Source: Arthrobacter sp. AQ5-05 (lineage in GTDB: Bacteria; Actinomycetota; Actinomycetes; Actinomycetales; Micrococcaceae). Taken from it: 64,000 nucleotides of DNA. This document shows positions 46,048-56,100 of this stretch, piece after piece. The stretch's first letter is position 1, and each line of letters opens with the position of its first letter. A program made the position numbers and the translations under genes. A model generated the notes under the pieces. It saw only the letters and a program-made list of their open reading frames with translations, ran no database searches and was not told the DNA's origin. Where the stretch lies: NCBI RefSeq assembly GCF_003287975.1, contig NZ_QMKQ01000003.1:62001-126000 (forward strand), given 5' to 3'.

Positions 46048-47835
46048 GTGAGTCCTTCATTCACTTCCCTTGGCGTGCCCGCAATCTTCTCCGAGGTCCT
46101 CGCGGCCCAGGGAATCGAATCGGCATTCCCCATTCAGGAAGCCACGCTGCCCACCACCCTCAACGGCGGAGACGTCCTGGGTCGCGGCCAGACCGGCTCG
46201 GGCAAGACCCTGGCCTTCTCCCTTCCGGTGGTTGCCCGCCTGGCCGCCAACCCCAAGCCACGCAAGGCCCGCTTCCCGCGCGCCCTGATCATGGCACCCA
46301 CCCGCGAACTGGCCACCCAGATCGCCAAGGTCGTAGAGCCGCTGGCCAAGGCCGTGGACCTGCGCACCGCCGTCGTCTTCGGCGGCGTCTCGCAGGTGCG
46401 CCAGGAAAAGGACCTCAACGCCGGCGTTGACATCCTCATTGCCTGCCCGGGCCGCCTCGAGGACCTGCTCAAGCAGCGCGTCGCCGATCTCTCCCGCGTG
46501 GAAATCTCCGTGCTGGACGAGGCCGACCACATGGCCGATCTCGGCTTCCTGCCGGTCGTCAAGCGCATCCTGGACCAGGCCCCGCGCGGCATCCAGCACA
46601 TGCTCTTCTCCGCCACGCTGGACAACGGCGTGGACAAGCTGGTCCAGCGCTACCTGGAGAACCCGACCGTGCACTCGGTCGATGCACCTTCGGCTTCGGT
46701 GAACACCATGGAGCACCACGTGTTCCTGGTGTCCAACGACGACAAGAAGGAACTGGTGCGCACCCTGGCTTCCGGCTCCGGACGCCGCATCATGTTCATG
46801 CGCACCAAGCACCACGCCAAGAAGATGGCCGTCTGGCTGTCCAAGTGCGGGATCCCCACCGTGGACCTGCACGGCAACCTGAGCCAGAACGCCCGCGACC
46901 GCAACCTTGCCGCCTTCTCGGCCGGCGATGCCCGCGTGCTGGTGGCCACCGACGTTGCCGCCCGCGGCGTGCACGTCGACGGTGTCGAGCTCGTGGTCCA
47001 CATCGACCCGCCGGCAGAGCATAAGGCCTACCTGCACCGCTCGGGCCGCACCGCCCGTGCCGGTTCCAGCGGAACCGTCGTCACCATCGCCACCCCGGAC
47101 CAGCAGAGCGACGTCAAGTCGCTGCTGAAGGCCGCGGGCATCAAGGTGCCGATGGTCAAGGTCACCCCGAACGCCCAGGTCGTCTCCGACGTTGTCGGCG
47201 AGCGGGCCGAGCCCGTTGCCTATGTTGCCCCGCAGCTGCGCAGCACCGCCAGCGTCCGCAAGGACACCCTGAACGATTCCGACGCAGCAGGCGGCCGTGG
47301 CCGTCGCCGCGGCGGACGCGGCACCGCCAAGAGCGCCGGTGGCGAGGCACCTCGCACCCGCGACGAAAACCGCGGTGAGCGTCGCACCGAGAGCCGCGGC
47401 GGCAACGCCTCGGCAGGACGTGGCGGTGAGCGTCGCACCGAGAACCGCACGGAGAACCGTGGCGAAGGCCGCGGCTACGCCGCTGCCGGCGGTCGTGGTG
47501 GAGAACGCCGCAATGACAGCCGCGGTGCCTCGGCTTCGCGTGGCGGCGAACGTCGCACCGAGAACCGCGCCGACAACCGCGCCGACCGTCGTGTCGACGT
47601 GCGCCAGGACGACCGCGACGTAGCCCGTCGCAGCCCCGTTCCGAACCGCGGTTCGGCAGCTGCACGCAACAACTCCGGCCAGCGCCAGGGTTCGGGTGCC
47701 GGCTCCCGCCCGCGCGGCGGCAACACCATCGCCGAAGCACTGGGTGCCTCCAAGGTTGAAGCCGCAGCCGGTGCAGGTCGTGGACGAGGTCCGCGCCGCG
47801 CCTCGGCTCCGGCCTCGAACGGCCGCAACTTCTAG
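46048..47835 (+). CDS. DEAD-box RNA helicase with Arg/Gly-rich tail
   Basis: A 595-residue ATP-dependent RNA helicase. Core motifs are all visible: Q motif FPIQEATLP, Walker A GQTGSGKT, PTRELA, LDEADHMADLGF, LFSAT, TDVAARG and HRSGRTARAG. Residues 400 onward form a low-complexity tail of Arg, Gly, Asn and Glu with repeated GGERRTENR units, suited to binding RNA or forming condensates. It likely remodels structured RNA in ribosome assembly or cold adaptation. GTG 46048 is chosen: homology begins there and AGAGAAAG lies eight bases before it. Confidence 0.93.
   Translation: MSPSFTSLGVPAIFSEVLAAQGIESAFPIQEATLPTTLNGGDVLGRGQTGSGKTLAFSLPVVARLAANPKPRKARFPRALIMAPTRELATQIAKVVEPLAKAVDLRTAVVFGGVSQVRQEKDLNAGVDILIACPGRLEDLLKQRVADLSRVEISVLDEADHMADLGFLPVVKRILDQAPRGIQHMLFSATLDNGVDKLVQRYLENPTVHSVDAPSASVNTMEHHVFLVSNDDKKELVRTLASGSGRRIMFMRTKHHAKKMAVWLSKCGIPTVDLHGNLSQNARDRNLAAFSAGDARVLVATDVAARGVHVDGVELVVHIDPPAEHKAYLHRSGRTARAGSSGTVVTIATPDQQSDVKSLLKAAGIKVPMVKVTPNAQVVSDVVGERAEPVAYVAPQLRSTASVRKDTLNDSDAAGGRGRRRGGRGTAKSAGGEAPRTRDENRGERRTESRGGNASAGRGGERRTENRTENRGEGRGYAAAGGRGGERRNDSRGASASRGGERRTENRADNRADRRVDVRQDDRDVARRSPVPNRGSAAARNNSGQRQGSGAGSRPRGGNTIAEALGASKVEAAAGAGRGRGPRRASAPASNGRNF
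47360..47620 (+). repeat. Degenerate repeats coding for GGERRTENR units
   Basis: Within the helicase tail the segment GGTGAGCGTCGCACCGAGA and close variants recur at least four times, coding GERRTESR, GERRTENR, GERRNDSR and GERRTENR. Such internal repeats can expand or contract. Confidence 0.7.
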
Positions 47836-47872
47836 GATCGTTCCGGCCACCGCTGGTGGCCAGCCTGATCCG

Positions 47873-47922
47873 ACAGGTGGGCCCGGGAATGCAACAATCG
47901 TTGCAATCCAGGGCCCACCTGT
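47873..47922 (+). terminator. Terminator after the DEAD-box helicase
   Basis: ACAGGTGGGCCC (47873-47884) pairs with GGGCCCACCTGT (47911-47922), and an inner TGCAAC/GTTGCA stem adds to it. A short GTATTT follows. Confidence 0.8.
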
Positions 47923-48133
47923 GTATTTAAGGGACCTCGGCGAGGCTTGCGGAATCATCCCTTTGGTTGAATCCGGGCTGGCCCGGGGCCCCGGGAGATC
48001 ATCCTATGGATGCCCGGGGCGGGAGGGAAGAACCAATAATCTGGGGAAATGACACCGCGGCAAGCGCTCGAATCATTCGATCCGCAGGGAAACCGCGCAG
48101 CTGGCCACGACCTGACGACATTGGAGACCCACC

Positions 48134-48607
48134 TTGATTGAATCGCTGCAGCAGTTCACCGCCGAATTCCCGCCAGCACTTCAGTGGGTCGCCGTGATGC
48201 TGGCCGCGGCCATCCCCTTCATCGAGTCCTACTTCGGCTCGGCGCTCGGAGTGGTCATCGGGATCCACCCGGTGATTGCCGTGGGGGCCGCTGTCATTGG
48301 AAACGTCGCCTCGATGCTCCTGCTGGTCAACGGGGCCCACCTGGTGCGCCGGAAGGTTGCCAAGGAGAATGCCTCCCCGTCGGTGAAATACGCCAAGTTG
48401 CGTTCGGCCTTCGACAAGTACGGCATCGCCGGCGTCAGCCTGTTGGGGCAGACCATCCTGCCAAGCCAGATCACCTCGGCAGCACTGGTGTCCTTCGGCG
48501 CCGCCAAGGAAAAAGTGATCTTCTGGCAGGTCATTTCCATCATGCTGTGGGGAACCGTGTTCGCGGTGCTCGCCTCACTTGGGGTCAACACGGTGCTGGG
48601 CCGTTGA
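48134..48607 (+). CDS. Small multidrug export-type membrane protein
   Basis: A 157-residue protein with four or five helices, matching the putative small multidrug export family: AAAIPFIESYFGSALGVVIG near the N terminus, GVSLLGQTILPSQITSAALV in the middle, and a C-terminal helix. The name reflects family annotation only; transport has not been shown widely. A TTG start is used, with GGAGACCCACC before it. It is followed by a terminator that marks the left edge of the restriction island. Confidence 0.8.
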   Translation: MIESLQQFTAEFPPALQWVAVMLAAAIPFIESYFGSALGVVIGIHPVIAVGAAVIGNVASMLLLVNGAHLVRRKVAKENASPSVKYAKLRSAFDKYGIAGVSLLGQTILPSQITSAALVSFGAAKEKVIFWQVISIMLWGTVFAVLASLGVNTVLGR

Positions 48608-48657
48608 TAGGCGCCCAGCTGCCTGAATGACAGCAAACTACTCAACAGTGAACGACC

Positions 48658-48686
48658 CGGCCCGGCTTCCAAGCCAGGCCGGGCCG
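48658..48686 (+). terminator. Terminator left of the restriction operon
   Basis: CGGCCCGGC (48658-48666) pairs with GCCGGGCCG (48678-48686), with an 11-base loop that can itself pair. TCTAGCTTTAA follows. Confidence 0.65.
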
Positions 48687-48805
48687 TCTAGCTTTAACGC
48701 CGATGCCACAAGGGTCGAACCGTGGAGCGCCCTGGCCGGCAACGTAGCGAATGAAAGGTGGACTTGAGCAGCGAAGGTCAGGAAACTCTTGATTTTTATT
48801 TGCAG

Positions 48806-48842
48806 TATCACACTTACTGATCATGTGTGATATATTTTTATC
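48806..48842 (+). promoter_or_regulatory. Operator and leaderless promoter of the type I restriction operon
   Basis: TATCACAC (48806-48813) and GTGTGATA (48825-48832) are perfect 8-bp arms spaced by 11 bases. TATATT (48831-48836) is a good -10 box that overlaps the right arm and ends six bases before ATG 48843. No ribosome site exists. The layout suggests a repressor controlling a leaderless message. The region is strikingly AT-rich compared with its surroundings. Confidence 0.65.
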
Positions 48843-49466
48843 ATGAACAACCAGAAGGTCCAGCAGGTGCAGTTGGGAGAAGTCTGCGCAGTGCGATCGG
48901 GATTTACCAGTCGCACTCGTCTGGAAACGGCTGCACTTGACGGCACGCTGACTGTGCAGCAGGGCGACATCAACGCGGACGGGCAATACGCTAGCGAAAC
49001 TGCACTGCGCACGATGACCCCGGCCGCATCCAAGCAGCACTACGTGGATCAGGGTGAACTGGTATTTCGTTCCCGTGGCCCGTTTTGGGGTGCATGCGCA
49101 ATCACTGGCATCGACGAACCTGTGTTGGCTGTCGCGCCGCTGTTCATTCTCCATCCCGATCCCGACGTTTTGGATCATGGCTACCTGGCATGGTTCCTTG
49201 GACGCCCCTTGGCTCGCCACTATTTCGATAGTGAAGCGCAAGGCACCGGCGTGAAGATGGTGACAAAGCCTGCCCTCGAAGCCCTCCAAATAAGTCTTCC
49301 GTCCCTCGATATTCAGCATCGAATTGCTGCCGTCGCAGCCTTGTCCGCCGAGGAAACTCGCATACGCGATCGGGTCGCAAGTCTTCGACAGGCCGTTGTT
49401 GGGCACCACCTCGACCGGCTTGCCCTCCACTCAATATCAGCACTCGACTCCGAGGAGATCCGATGA
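48843..49466 (+). CDS. Half-size type I specificity subunit (single-TRD HsdS)
   Basis: A 207-residue protein with one HsdS-type target recognition domain: QLGEVCAVRSGFTSRTRLE at the start, QGDINADGQY, YVDQGELVFRSRGPFW, and ALEALQISLPSLDIQHRIAAVAAL, which is the join to the conserved coiled-coil helix. A normal HsdS has two TRDs and about 400 residues. A single-TRD protein could dimerise and recognise a palindromic site, or assist the methyltransferase separately. It overlaps hsdM by four bases. A second, full-length HsdS lies 2.5 kb downstream in the same operon. Confidence 0.82.
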   Translation: MNNQKVQQVQLGEVCAVRSGFTSRTRLETAALDGTLTVQQGDINADGQYASETALRTMTPAASKQHYVDQGELVFRSRGPFWGACAITGIDEPVLAVAPLFILHPDPDVLDHGYLAWFLGRPLARHYFDSEAQGTGVKMVTKPALEALQISLPSLDIQHRIAAVAALSAEETRIRDRVASLRQAVVGHHLDRLALHSISALDSEEIR

Positions 49467-50980
49467 ACAACAACGTCACGCAAGACCGCATCAACAGGGC
49501 AGCCTGGGCGGCCTGCGATACCTTCCGCGGGGTCGTCGATGCAACCCAGTACAAGGACTACATCCTGGTGATGTTATTCCTGAAGTACATCTCGGACATC
49601 TGGAACGACCACAAGGAATCGTACGAGCAGGAGTACGAAGGCGATGAGCGCAAGATCGCGACCAAGCTAGGCCGGGAGCGCTTCCCGCTCCCGGAAGGTG
49701 CGAGCTTCTATACCTTGTACGAGCAGCGCAATGCTGAGGATATCGGTGACCAGATCAACCGGGCGCTCGAATCGATTGAAGACGCCAACCGCGCCAAGCT
49801 CGACGGGGTCTTCCGCAACATCGACTTCAATTCGGAAGCAAACCTGGGCCAGACCAAGGAGCGCAACCGGCGCCTCAAGCACCTTCTCGTGGATTTCAAC
49901 AAGCCGGAATTGGATCTGCGCCCTTCGCGGGTCAGCGACGACATCATTGGCGAAACCTATATCTACCTGATCTCGCGATTCGCGTCCGACGCCGGCAAGA
50001 AAGCCGGGGAGTTCTATACCCCGCGTTCGGTCTCCGAGCTGTTGGCGAAGCTCGCTAAGCCGGAGCCCGGCGACACGATTTTTGACCCGGCTTGCGGATC
50101 CGGGTCCCTGCTGATCCAGGCCGCGGCCGAGGTCGGCACCAACAACTATGCGCTGTATGGTCAGGAAGTCAACGGTGCCACGTGGGCCCTGGCTCGCATG
50201 AACATGTTCATGCATGCCAACGATTCAGCGCGCATCGAATGGGGCAACACCCTCACGGCACCGACACTGCTCGAGAACGACCGTCTGCGGCAGTACGACG
50301 TCGTGGTTGCCAACCCACCGTTTTCGCTGGATAAATGGGGTGCCGAGGACGCCGAAGCTGATGAGCACAAGCGTTTCTGGCGCGGCGTTCCGCCGAAGAG
50401 TAAGGGCGACTATGCGTTTATCACCCACATGATCGAGGTTGCCAAGCGGCAGTCCGGGCGCGTTGCCGTGATCGTGCCGCACGGTGTGCTGTTTCGTGGT
50501 GCTTCCGAAGGACGTATCCGCAAGGCGCTGATCGAGGAGAACCTTCTCGATGCCGTAATCGGCCTGCCGGCAAACCTGTTCACCACCACGAGCATTCCCG
50601 TCGCAATTCTCATCTTTGACCGATCGCGTGAGGCCGGCGGAGCCAACTCCGGACGAACCGATGTCCTCTTCCTCGATGCCAGCAGTGAGTTCACTGCGGT
50701 GAAATCGCAGAACCTGCTGGAAGAATCCCACATCGCCAAGATCCTTGGCGTCTACAACGGGCGTTCAGAGATCGAACGCTACTCGCATTTGGCGAGCCAC
50801 GAAGAAATAGTTGGTAATGACTACAACCTGAACATCCCGAGGTACGTGGACACGTTCGAACCCGAGGAAGAAGTCGATGTCGCCGCTGTCCAGCGCGAGA
50901 TCAACAAGCTTGAGACCGAACTTGTGACCGTGCGAGCACGCATGGCAGGTTATCTGAAGGAGCTGGGCCTCGATGACTGA
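49463..50980 (+). CDS. hsdM: Type I restriction-modification methyltransferase subunit HsdM
   Basis: A 505-residue N6-adenine methyltransferase. The N-terminal helical domain (residues 1-160) has VDATQYKDYILVMLFLKYIS, here noted as the HsdM_N hallmark, and the catalytic domain has FDPACGSGSLLIQAA (AdoMet motif I, about residue 210) and VVANPPFSLDKWG (motif IV, about 280). It methylates adenine in the site chosen by HsdS. It overlaps RhuM by eight bases. Confidence 0.95.
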   Translation: MNNNVTQDRINRAAWAACDTFRGVVDATQYKDYILVMLFLKYISDIWNDHKESYEQEYEGDERKIATKLGRERFPLPEGASFYTLYEQRNAEDIGDQINRALESIEDANRAKLDGVFRNIDFNSEANLGQTKERNRRLKHLLVDFNKPELDLRPSRVSDDIIGETYIYLISRFASDAGKKAGEFYTPRSVSELLAKLAKPEPGDTIFDPACGSGSLLIQAAAEVGTNNYALYGQEVNGATWALARMNMFMHANDSARIEWGNTLTAPTLLENDRLRQYDVVVANPPFSLDKWGAEDAEADEHKRFWRGVPPKSKGDYAFITHMIEVAKRQSGRVAVIVPHGVLFRGASEGRIRKALIEENLLDAVIGLPANLFTTTSIPVAILIFDRSREAGGANSGRTDVLFLDASSEFTAVKSQNLLEESHIAKILGVYNGRSEIERYSHLASHEEIVGNDYNLNIPRYVDTFEPEEEVDVAAVQREINKLETELVTVRARMAGYLKELGLDD

Positions 50981-51983
50981 TTCGATCGGGGAAGTAATCC
51001 TCTATACGACTGATGACGGTCTGGCACATGTGCAGCTGCATGCCATAGGGGGCACTGCTTGGCTTGCCCAGCGAGAGATCGCGGAACTGTTCCAGGTTTC
51101 CCCGCAGGCCATCACCCAGCATATTGCGGCTGTCTACTCCGAGGGAGAACTCTTGGAAGCGGCAACTTGTAACGATTACTTACAAGTTCGATCTGAGGGC
51201 GGGCGCGATGTGCGCCGTTCTGTGAAGCGCTATAGCCTCGACGTGATCTTGGCTGTGGGCTTTCGTGTGCGTTCGCCACGCGGCACCCAGTTTCGCCGGT
51301 GGGCGACGACGGTACTTGCGGAGTACCTGGTCAAGGGCTTTGCTATGGATGATGCCAAGCTCAAGGGTGCCGAACAATGGAACTATTTTGATGAGTGGCT
51401 CGAGCGCATCCGGGACATTCGGGCCTCGGAGAAGCGCTTCTACCAAAAGGTACGCGATCTCTACATGACGGCGGTCGACTACGATCCCACAACGGACGAG
51501 GCCAAGTTGTTCTTCGCCAAGGTGCAGAACAAGATGCTCTGGGCCGTGACCGGAAAAACTGCCGCCGAACTTGTCAAGGATCGTAGCGACGCGGATGCAC
51601 CCAACATGGGACTCACTAATTGGGAGGGATCCATTGTGCGCAAGGGCGATGTTGCGACGGGCAAGAACTACCTGTCGCAGGGCGAAGTGGATGAGCTCAA
51701 CCGCGTTGTCACCATGTATCTTGACTACGCCGAGGACCAAGCCAAACGACGTCAGACCGTGACGATGGAGCAGTGGAGCGAAAAACTCGATGCGTTCTTG
51801 GAATTCAATGGACGTGAACTCCTCACGAACGCTGGAAGCGTCAGCGCTGCCGTCGCAAAGAAACTAGCTGCCGAGCGCTATGACGAGTTCGACGCCAAAC
51901 GTAAGGCAACCGCTGCCATCGCGGCGGATGAAGCGGACATTGCGGAGCTCGAGCGACTGGTGTCGCCACGAAAGGACGATTGA
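50973..51983 (+). CDS. RhuM family protein
   Basis: A 336-residue RhuM protein. The N-terminal 100 residues hold a helix-turn-helix like region, AWLAQREIAELFQVSPQAIT, followed by DVRRSVKRYSLDVILAVGFR, a typical KilA/Bro-like DNA-binding fold signature of this family. The middle contains FYQKVRDLYMTAVDYDP and GKTAAELVKDRSDA, and the C terminus is a long helix. RhuM genes often lie within type I restriction operons, but their role is unknown. It is placed between hsdM and hsdS, overlapping the former and one base from the latter. Confidence 0.88.
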   Translation: MTDSIGEVILYTTDDGLAHVQLHAIGGTAWLAQREIAELFQVSPQAITQHIAAVYSEGELLEAATCNDYLQVRSEGGRDVRRSVKRYSLDVILAVGFRVRSPRGTQFRRWATTVLAEYLVKGFAMDDAKLKGAEQWNYFDEWLERIRDIRASEKRFYQKVRDLYMTAVDYDPTTDEAKLFFAKVQNKMLWAVTGKTAAELVKDRSDADAPNMGLTNWEGSIVRKGDVATGKNYLSQGEVDELNRVVTMYLDYAEDQAKRRQTVTMEQWSEKLDAFLEFNGRELLTNAGSVSAAVAKKLAAERYDEFDAKRKATAAIAADEADIAELERLVSPRKDD

Positions 51984-51984
51984 C

Positions 51985-53196
51985 ATGAAGAGTTTTCCCG
52001 TGAATTGGTCAGTCCACGAGCTTGCCGAGCTCGTGACCATAAAATCTGGCAGCACGCCATCCAAAGCACGCCCTGACTTCTGGGGCGGAGACACACCCTG
52101 GATTACCGCCCGGGATATGAAGACGCCGCATATTTCCAGCACGACTGCATCCCTGACATCAATCGGAGCGGAGAAGGCTCGTGTCATGCCTGCGGGGACA
52201 GTGTTTGTACTTACGCGAGGGATGACTCTATTTAGAGATTTGCCTGTCGTTCGCAATACGAAACCAGCTGCCTTCAATCAAGACGTGAAAGCACTAATTA
52301 GCAACCCGAATTTAGATGCTAATTTCCTTGCTTGTACCCTTATAGCAAGGAAATCTGAGCTTTTGCAAACTGTGACCCAGGCTGGCCACGGTACGGGAAG
52401 ACTTGATACAGAGAAGCTGGAAACATTTCCGCTTCCGTTGCCACCGCTCAATGAACAGCGAAAAATCGCAGCTGTCATTGCTACTTGGGACGAAGCAATT
52501 GAGCAGACAAATGCGTTAAAGGACGCCCTGTTGCGCCAGCGCGATTGGTTACGAAATACAGCGCTAACTGGAAGAAAACAGGAATCTGCATGGAAGCACG
52601 TTCCCCTGAGTGAAGTGATGACCGAACACAAGTTAAGAAGTAGCGGTACAGAGGAAGTTTTCTCAGTGTCGGTTCATAGGGGGCTTATCAATCAGGTTGA
52701 GCATCTAGGTAGATCCTTTGCCGCAGCAAAGACGTCTCATTACAACCTCGTCCAGCCAGGAGATGTTGTATATACCAAGAGTCCGACAGGCGGTTTTCCG
52801 TTCGGAATTATTAAGCAAAGCACAATTTCACATGACGTTATTGTTTCGCCGCTTTATGGCGTCTACGCCCCGGCTACCGAAGCGATTGGGGCGATTTTGA
52901 ATGCTGTTTTCGAATCGCCAAGGCTGGCACGGAACTACTTGGCTCCGCTCGTTCAGAAGGGAGCAAAGAATACTATATCGATCACTAATGGCCGTTTTCT
53001 TGAAGGATTGGTGAAGCTGCCGACGGACCCGGAAATGCAAACGCGACTTGCAGAAACCTTCAAGGTATCATTCAAGGAAATCGGTATGCTCGATGTGCAG
53101 ATTGAGCTCCTCCGGACTCAGAAAAGTGCGATCATGCAGAAGCTTCTTACTGGCGACATCCGAGTCGCCGTCGGCGAGGAGCCCAATGATGGCTGA
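51985..53196 (+). CDS. hsdS: Type I restriction-modification specificity subunit HsdS
   Basis: A 403-residue subunit with two target recognition domains. TRD1 spans about residues 1-155 and ends in LPPLNEQRKIAAVIATWDEA; the central helix follows (residues 160-195); TRD2 spans about 200-370 and ends in a second conserved helix, RTQKSAIMQKLLTGDIRV. The pair sets a two-part DNA target. The gene is clearly lower in GC than the rest of the window, especially 52150-53050, as expected for exchanged TRDs. AAAGGA precedes the ATG and its end overlaps hsdR. Confidence 0.95.
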   Translation: MKSFPVNWSVHELAELVTIKSGSTPSKARPDFWGGDTPWITARDMKTPHISSTTASLTSIGAEKARVMPAGTVFVLTRGMTLFRDLPVVRNTKPAAFNQDVKALISNPNLDANFLACTLIARKSELLQTVTQAGHGTGRLDTEKLETFPLPLPPLNEQRKIAAVIATWDEAIEQTNALKDALLRQRDWLRNTALTGRKQESAWKHVPLSEVMTEHKLRSSGTEEVFSVSVHRGLINQVEHLGRSFAAAKTSHYNLVQPGDVVYTKSPTGGFPFGIIKQSTISHDVIVSPLYGVYAPATEAIGAILNAVFESPRLARNYLAPLVQKGAKNTISITNGRFLEGLVKLPTDPEMQTRLAETFKVSFKEIGMLDVQIELLRTQKSAIMQKLLTGDIRVAVGEEPNDG

Positions 53197-56100
53197 GCAG
53201 GCATACGATCCGAGCGAAATCTTCCAATCCCAGATGCCTGCCCTTCAGGTATTCACGGGACTGGGGTATATTGCGCTCTCACCAACCGAAGCGCTTGCCT
53301 TGCGAGGTGGCCGCCGGCGCAATCCATTACTTGAAAGCGTGCTTGCCGAACAACTTGTTCGGCTCAACAAAATCACCTTCCGTGGCAGCGAATACCCACT
53401 TGACCCGGCAGATGCGCACGAAGCAATCCGCAAGCTCTTTCCCGAGCCCGAACAGCAGAAGGGCTTGAAAGCTAGCAACCAAGAGGTCTATGACAGTCTG
53501 GTGCTCGGCGCAACCATCGCAAAAACGATTGACGGTGACACCAAGAGCCACCAAGTGAAGTACATCGACTGGGAGATCCCGTCGAATAACGTCTTCCACG
53601 TCACCACCGAATACGTGGTTGAACGTACTGGCAGTATGAAAACCCGCCGACTGGACGTCGTTGCCTTTGTCAACGGCATCCCGTTTGTTGCCGTTGAATG
53701 CAAGCGGCCGTCCGAGGAAATCAAGAAGGCCGACCACCAGCTGATCAGGTACCAGAAGCGCGAGAACATTCCGGAGTTTTTCCATTTCGCCCAGCTCCTG
53801 ATTGCCACCAACCGACGCGAGGCAACTTATGCGACGGTCGGAACTCCCTCCAAGTTCTGGAGCCCGTGGCGCGAGGAGGACGATCATGAAAAGATCGTTG
53901 CAGTAGTCGCCAACACCCCGCTGGGGCGCGGCACTGTCGAGACGCTTTTTCGTGGCACGGAAGAAGCCGAAGCGGCAACGGCCTATTTTGACGCCCAACA
54001 AGCGGGAGGCGCCCGGGCTGTCAGCGAGCAAGACAGCTTGCTCCATTCCCTGTGCCGACCCGAGCGTTTGCTCGAACTCATCCGGACCTTCACGGTGTAT
54101 GACAACGGCACACGGAAAATCGCGCGGCACCAGCAGTACTTCGCGGTAAAGCGTGCCATTGAACGTGTCACATCAGGCGTCGAAGGCGAGCACCGGCCCG
54201 GGGGCGTTGTGTGGCACACCCAAGGCTCCGGCAAATCACTCACCATGGTGATGTTCGCCAAGGCCCTCGAATTCGAGCCCGGCATACGCAACCCACGGAT
54301 CATCCTGGTGACCGATCGGGATGATCTTGATCTGCAGATCCGAGACACCTTTCGGGCCTGCCAGTTGGACCCGGTTCGCGCTCGAACCGGAAAGCACCTG
54401 GCAGAGCTCATCCACGCACGGGCCCCATTGGTCACCACCATTGTCAACAAGTTCGAAAACGCCTCTAAGCTGCTGTCGCAAAGCGGGGCGAGCAATGGCG
54501 CCTCCAACATCGACAAGGACCCCAACCTGTTCGTGTTGGTCGACGAGAGCCACCGAAGCCACTCAACCCATCTGGGCCAATTCGGTGCGCTGTCCAAACG
54601 GATGCACCAGGTGCTGCCGATGGCCAGCTACATCGGTTTCACCGGTACGCCGCTGCTGAAAAAGGAGAAGAACACTTTCCGGACCTTTGGTGGACCCATC
54701 CATACCTACACCATCGCGGATGCCGTGCGGGATGAAGCCGTGGTGCCGCTGCTCTATGAAGGTCGCATGGTCGAGCAGCAAATATCGGAAAACATCATTG
54801 ACCGGTGGTTTGAGAAGATCTGCCAGGGGCTCACCGCTGAACAGCAAGCCGATCTGAAGCGCAAATTCTCGCGTGCCGACGTGCTCGCCGGTGCCGGGCA
54901 GGTCATCCGGGCCAAGGCCTTCGACATTTCCGAGCATTACCGCCAGTATTGGCAAGGCACAGGATTTAAGGCCCAGCTGGTTGCTTCCAACAAAGCTGCA
55001 GCCATTCGTTTCAAACAGGTACTGGACGAGATTGGCCATGTCACGAGCGAGGTCATGATTTCTGCGCCGGGCGAGAGCGAAGATGAGACCGCTGACTCCG
55101 TGGACCGTGAATCGCTCGACGTGGTTCAGAAGTTCTGGGACGCCGCCATGGAACGCTACGGCGGGGTCGCTGCCTACAACAGGGATGTCGTCAAGGCATT
55201 CAAGTCCAGTGGTGGTCCGGAAATCCTGATTGTTGTTTCCAAGCTGCTGACGGGATTCGATGCACCCCGGAACACCGTGCTGTATCTGTGCCGCTCCCTG
55301 CGTGAGCACACATTGCTGCAGGCGATAGCCCGGGTGAACCGACTTTTTGACGCCGAGGACGGCGAGGATGCAGTGGTTCGTTCCAAGGAATTCGGTTACA
55401 TTATCGACTACGAGGGACTACTGGGTGAGCTCGACGCCGCACTGACCACGTATTCGTCCCTTGAAGGCTTTGAGCTTGAAGAGTTGCTGGATGCCGTCAT
55501 CGACGTCCGTGAGCAGATCCGTTTGCTCCCGGAGCGCTGGAATGCGGTCTGGTCGCTGTTCCAAGGTATCCGCCATGATGACATGGAGGCACTCGAGCAG
55601 GTCCTGGCCGACAAGGCCCTCCGCGACGAATTCTATGACTGCCTGTTGGACTTCACGCGTACGTTGCACATTGCGCTCTCCAGCGACAAGGTTGAGGAAG
55701 TGATTCCAGCCGATCGCCTGGAACGCTACAAGGCCGATTGGAATCGGTTCGTGAACCTGCGTCGATCTGTCCAATGGCGCTATCTTGAAACCGTTGACCT
55801 GAGGGATTACGAACCCAAGATCAAAAGACTTCTGGACGACCATTTGCAGGCTATGCCCGCTGAGGTCTTGATACCCGAGCTGAATCTCAATGATCCTGCC
55901 TCACTACAGGCAGTCGTGGACGAGACGGGTGCGGGAGCTGCGGCGAAGGCGGATCGAATTGCCGCTGCGACCAGGAAACGCATTACCGAGCGCATGAGTG
56001 AGGATCCCGCGCTATATGCGCGTTTTGCCGCGCTGCTCCAAGAAGCTATCAATGAGTATCGCGCCCGGAGGCTCTCCGAGATTGAGTACCTCAATAGCAT

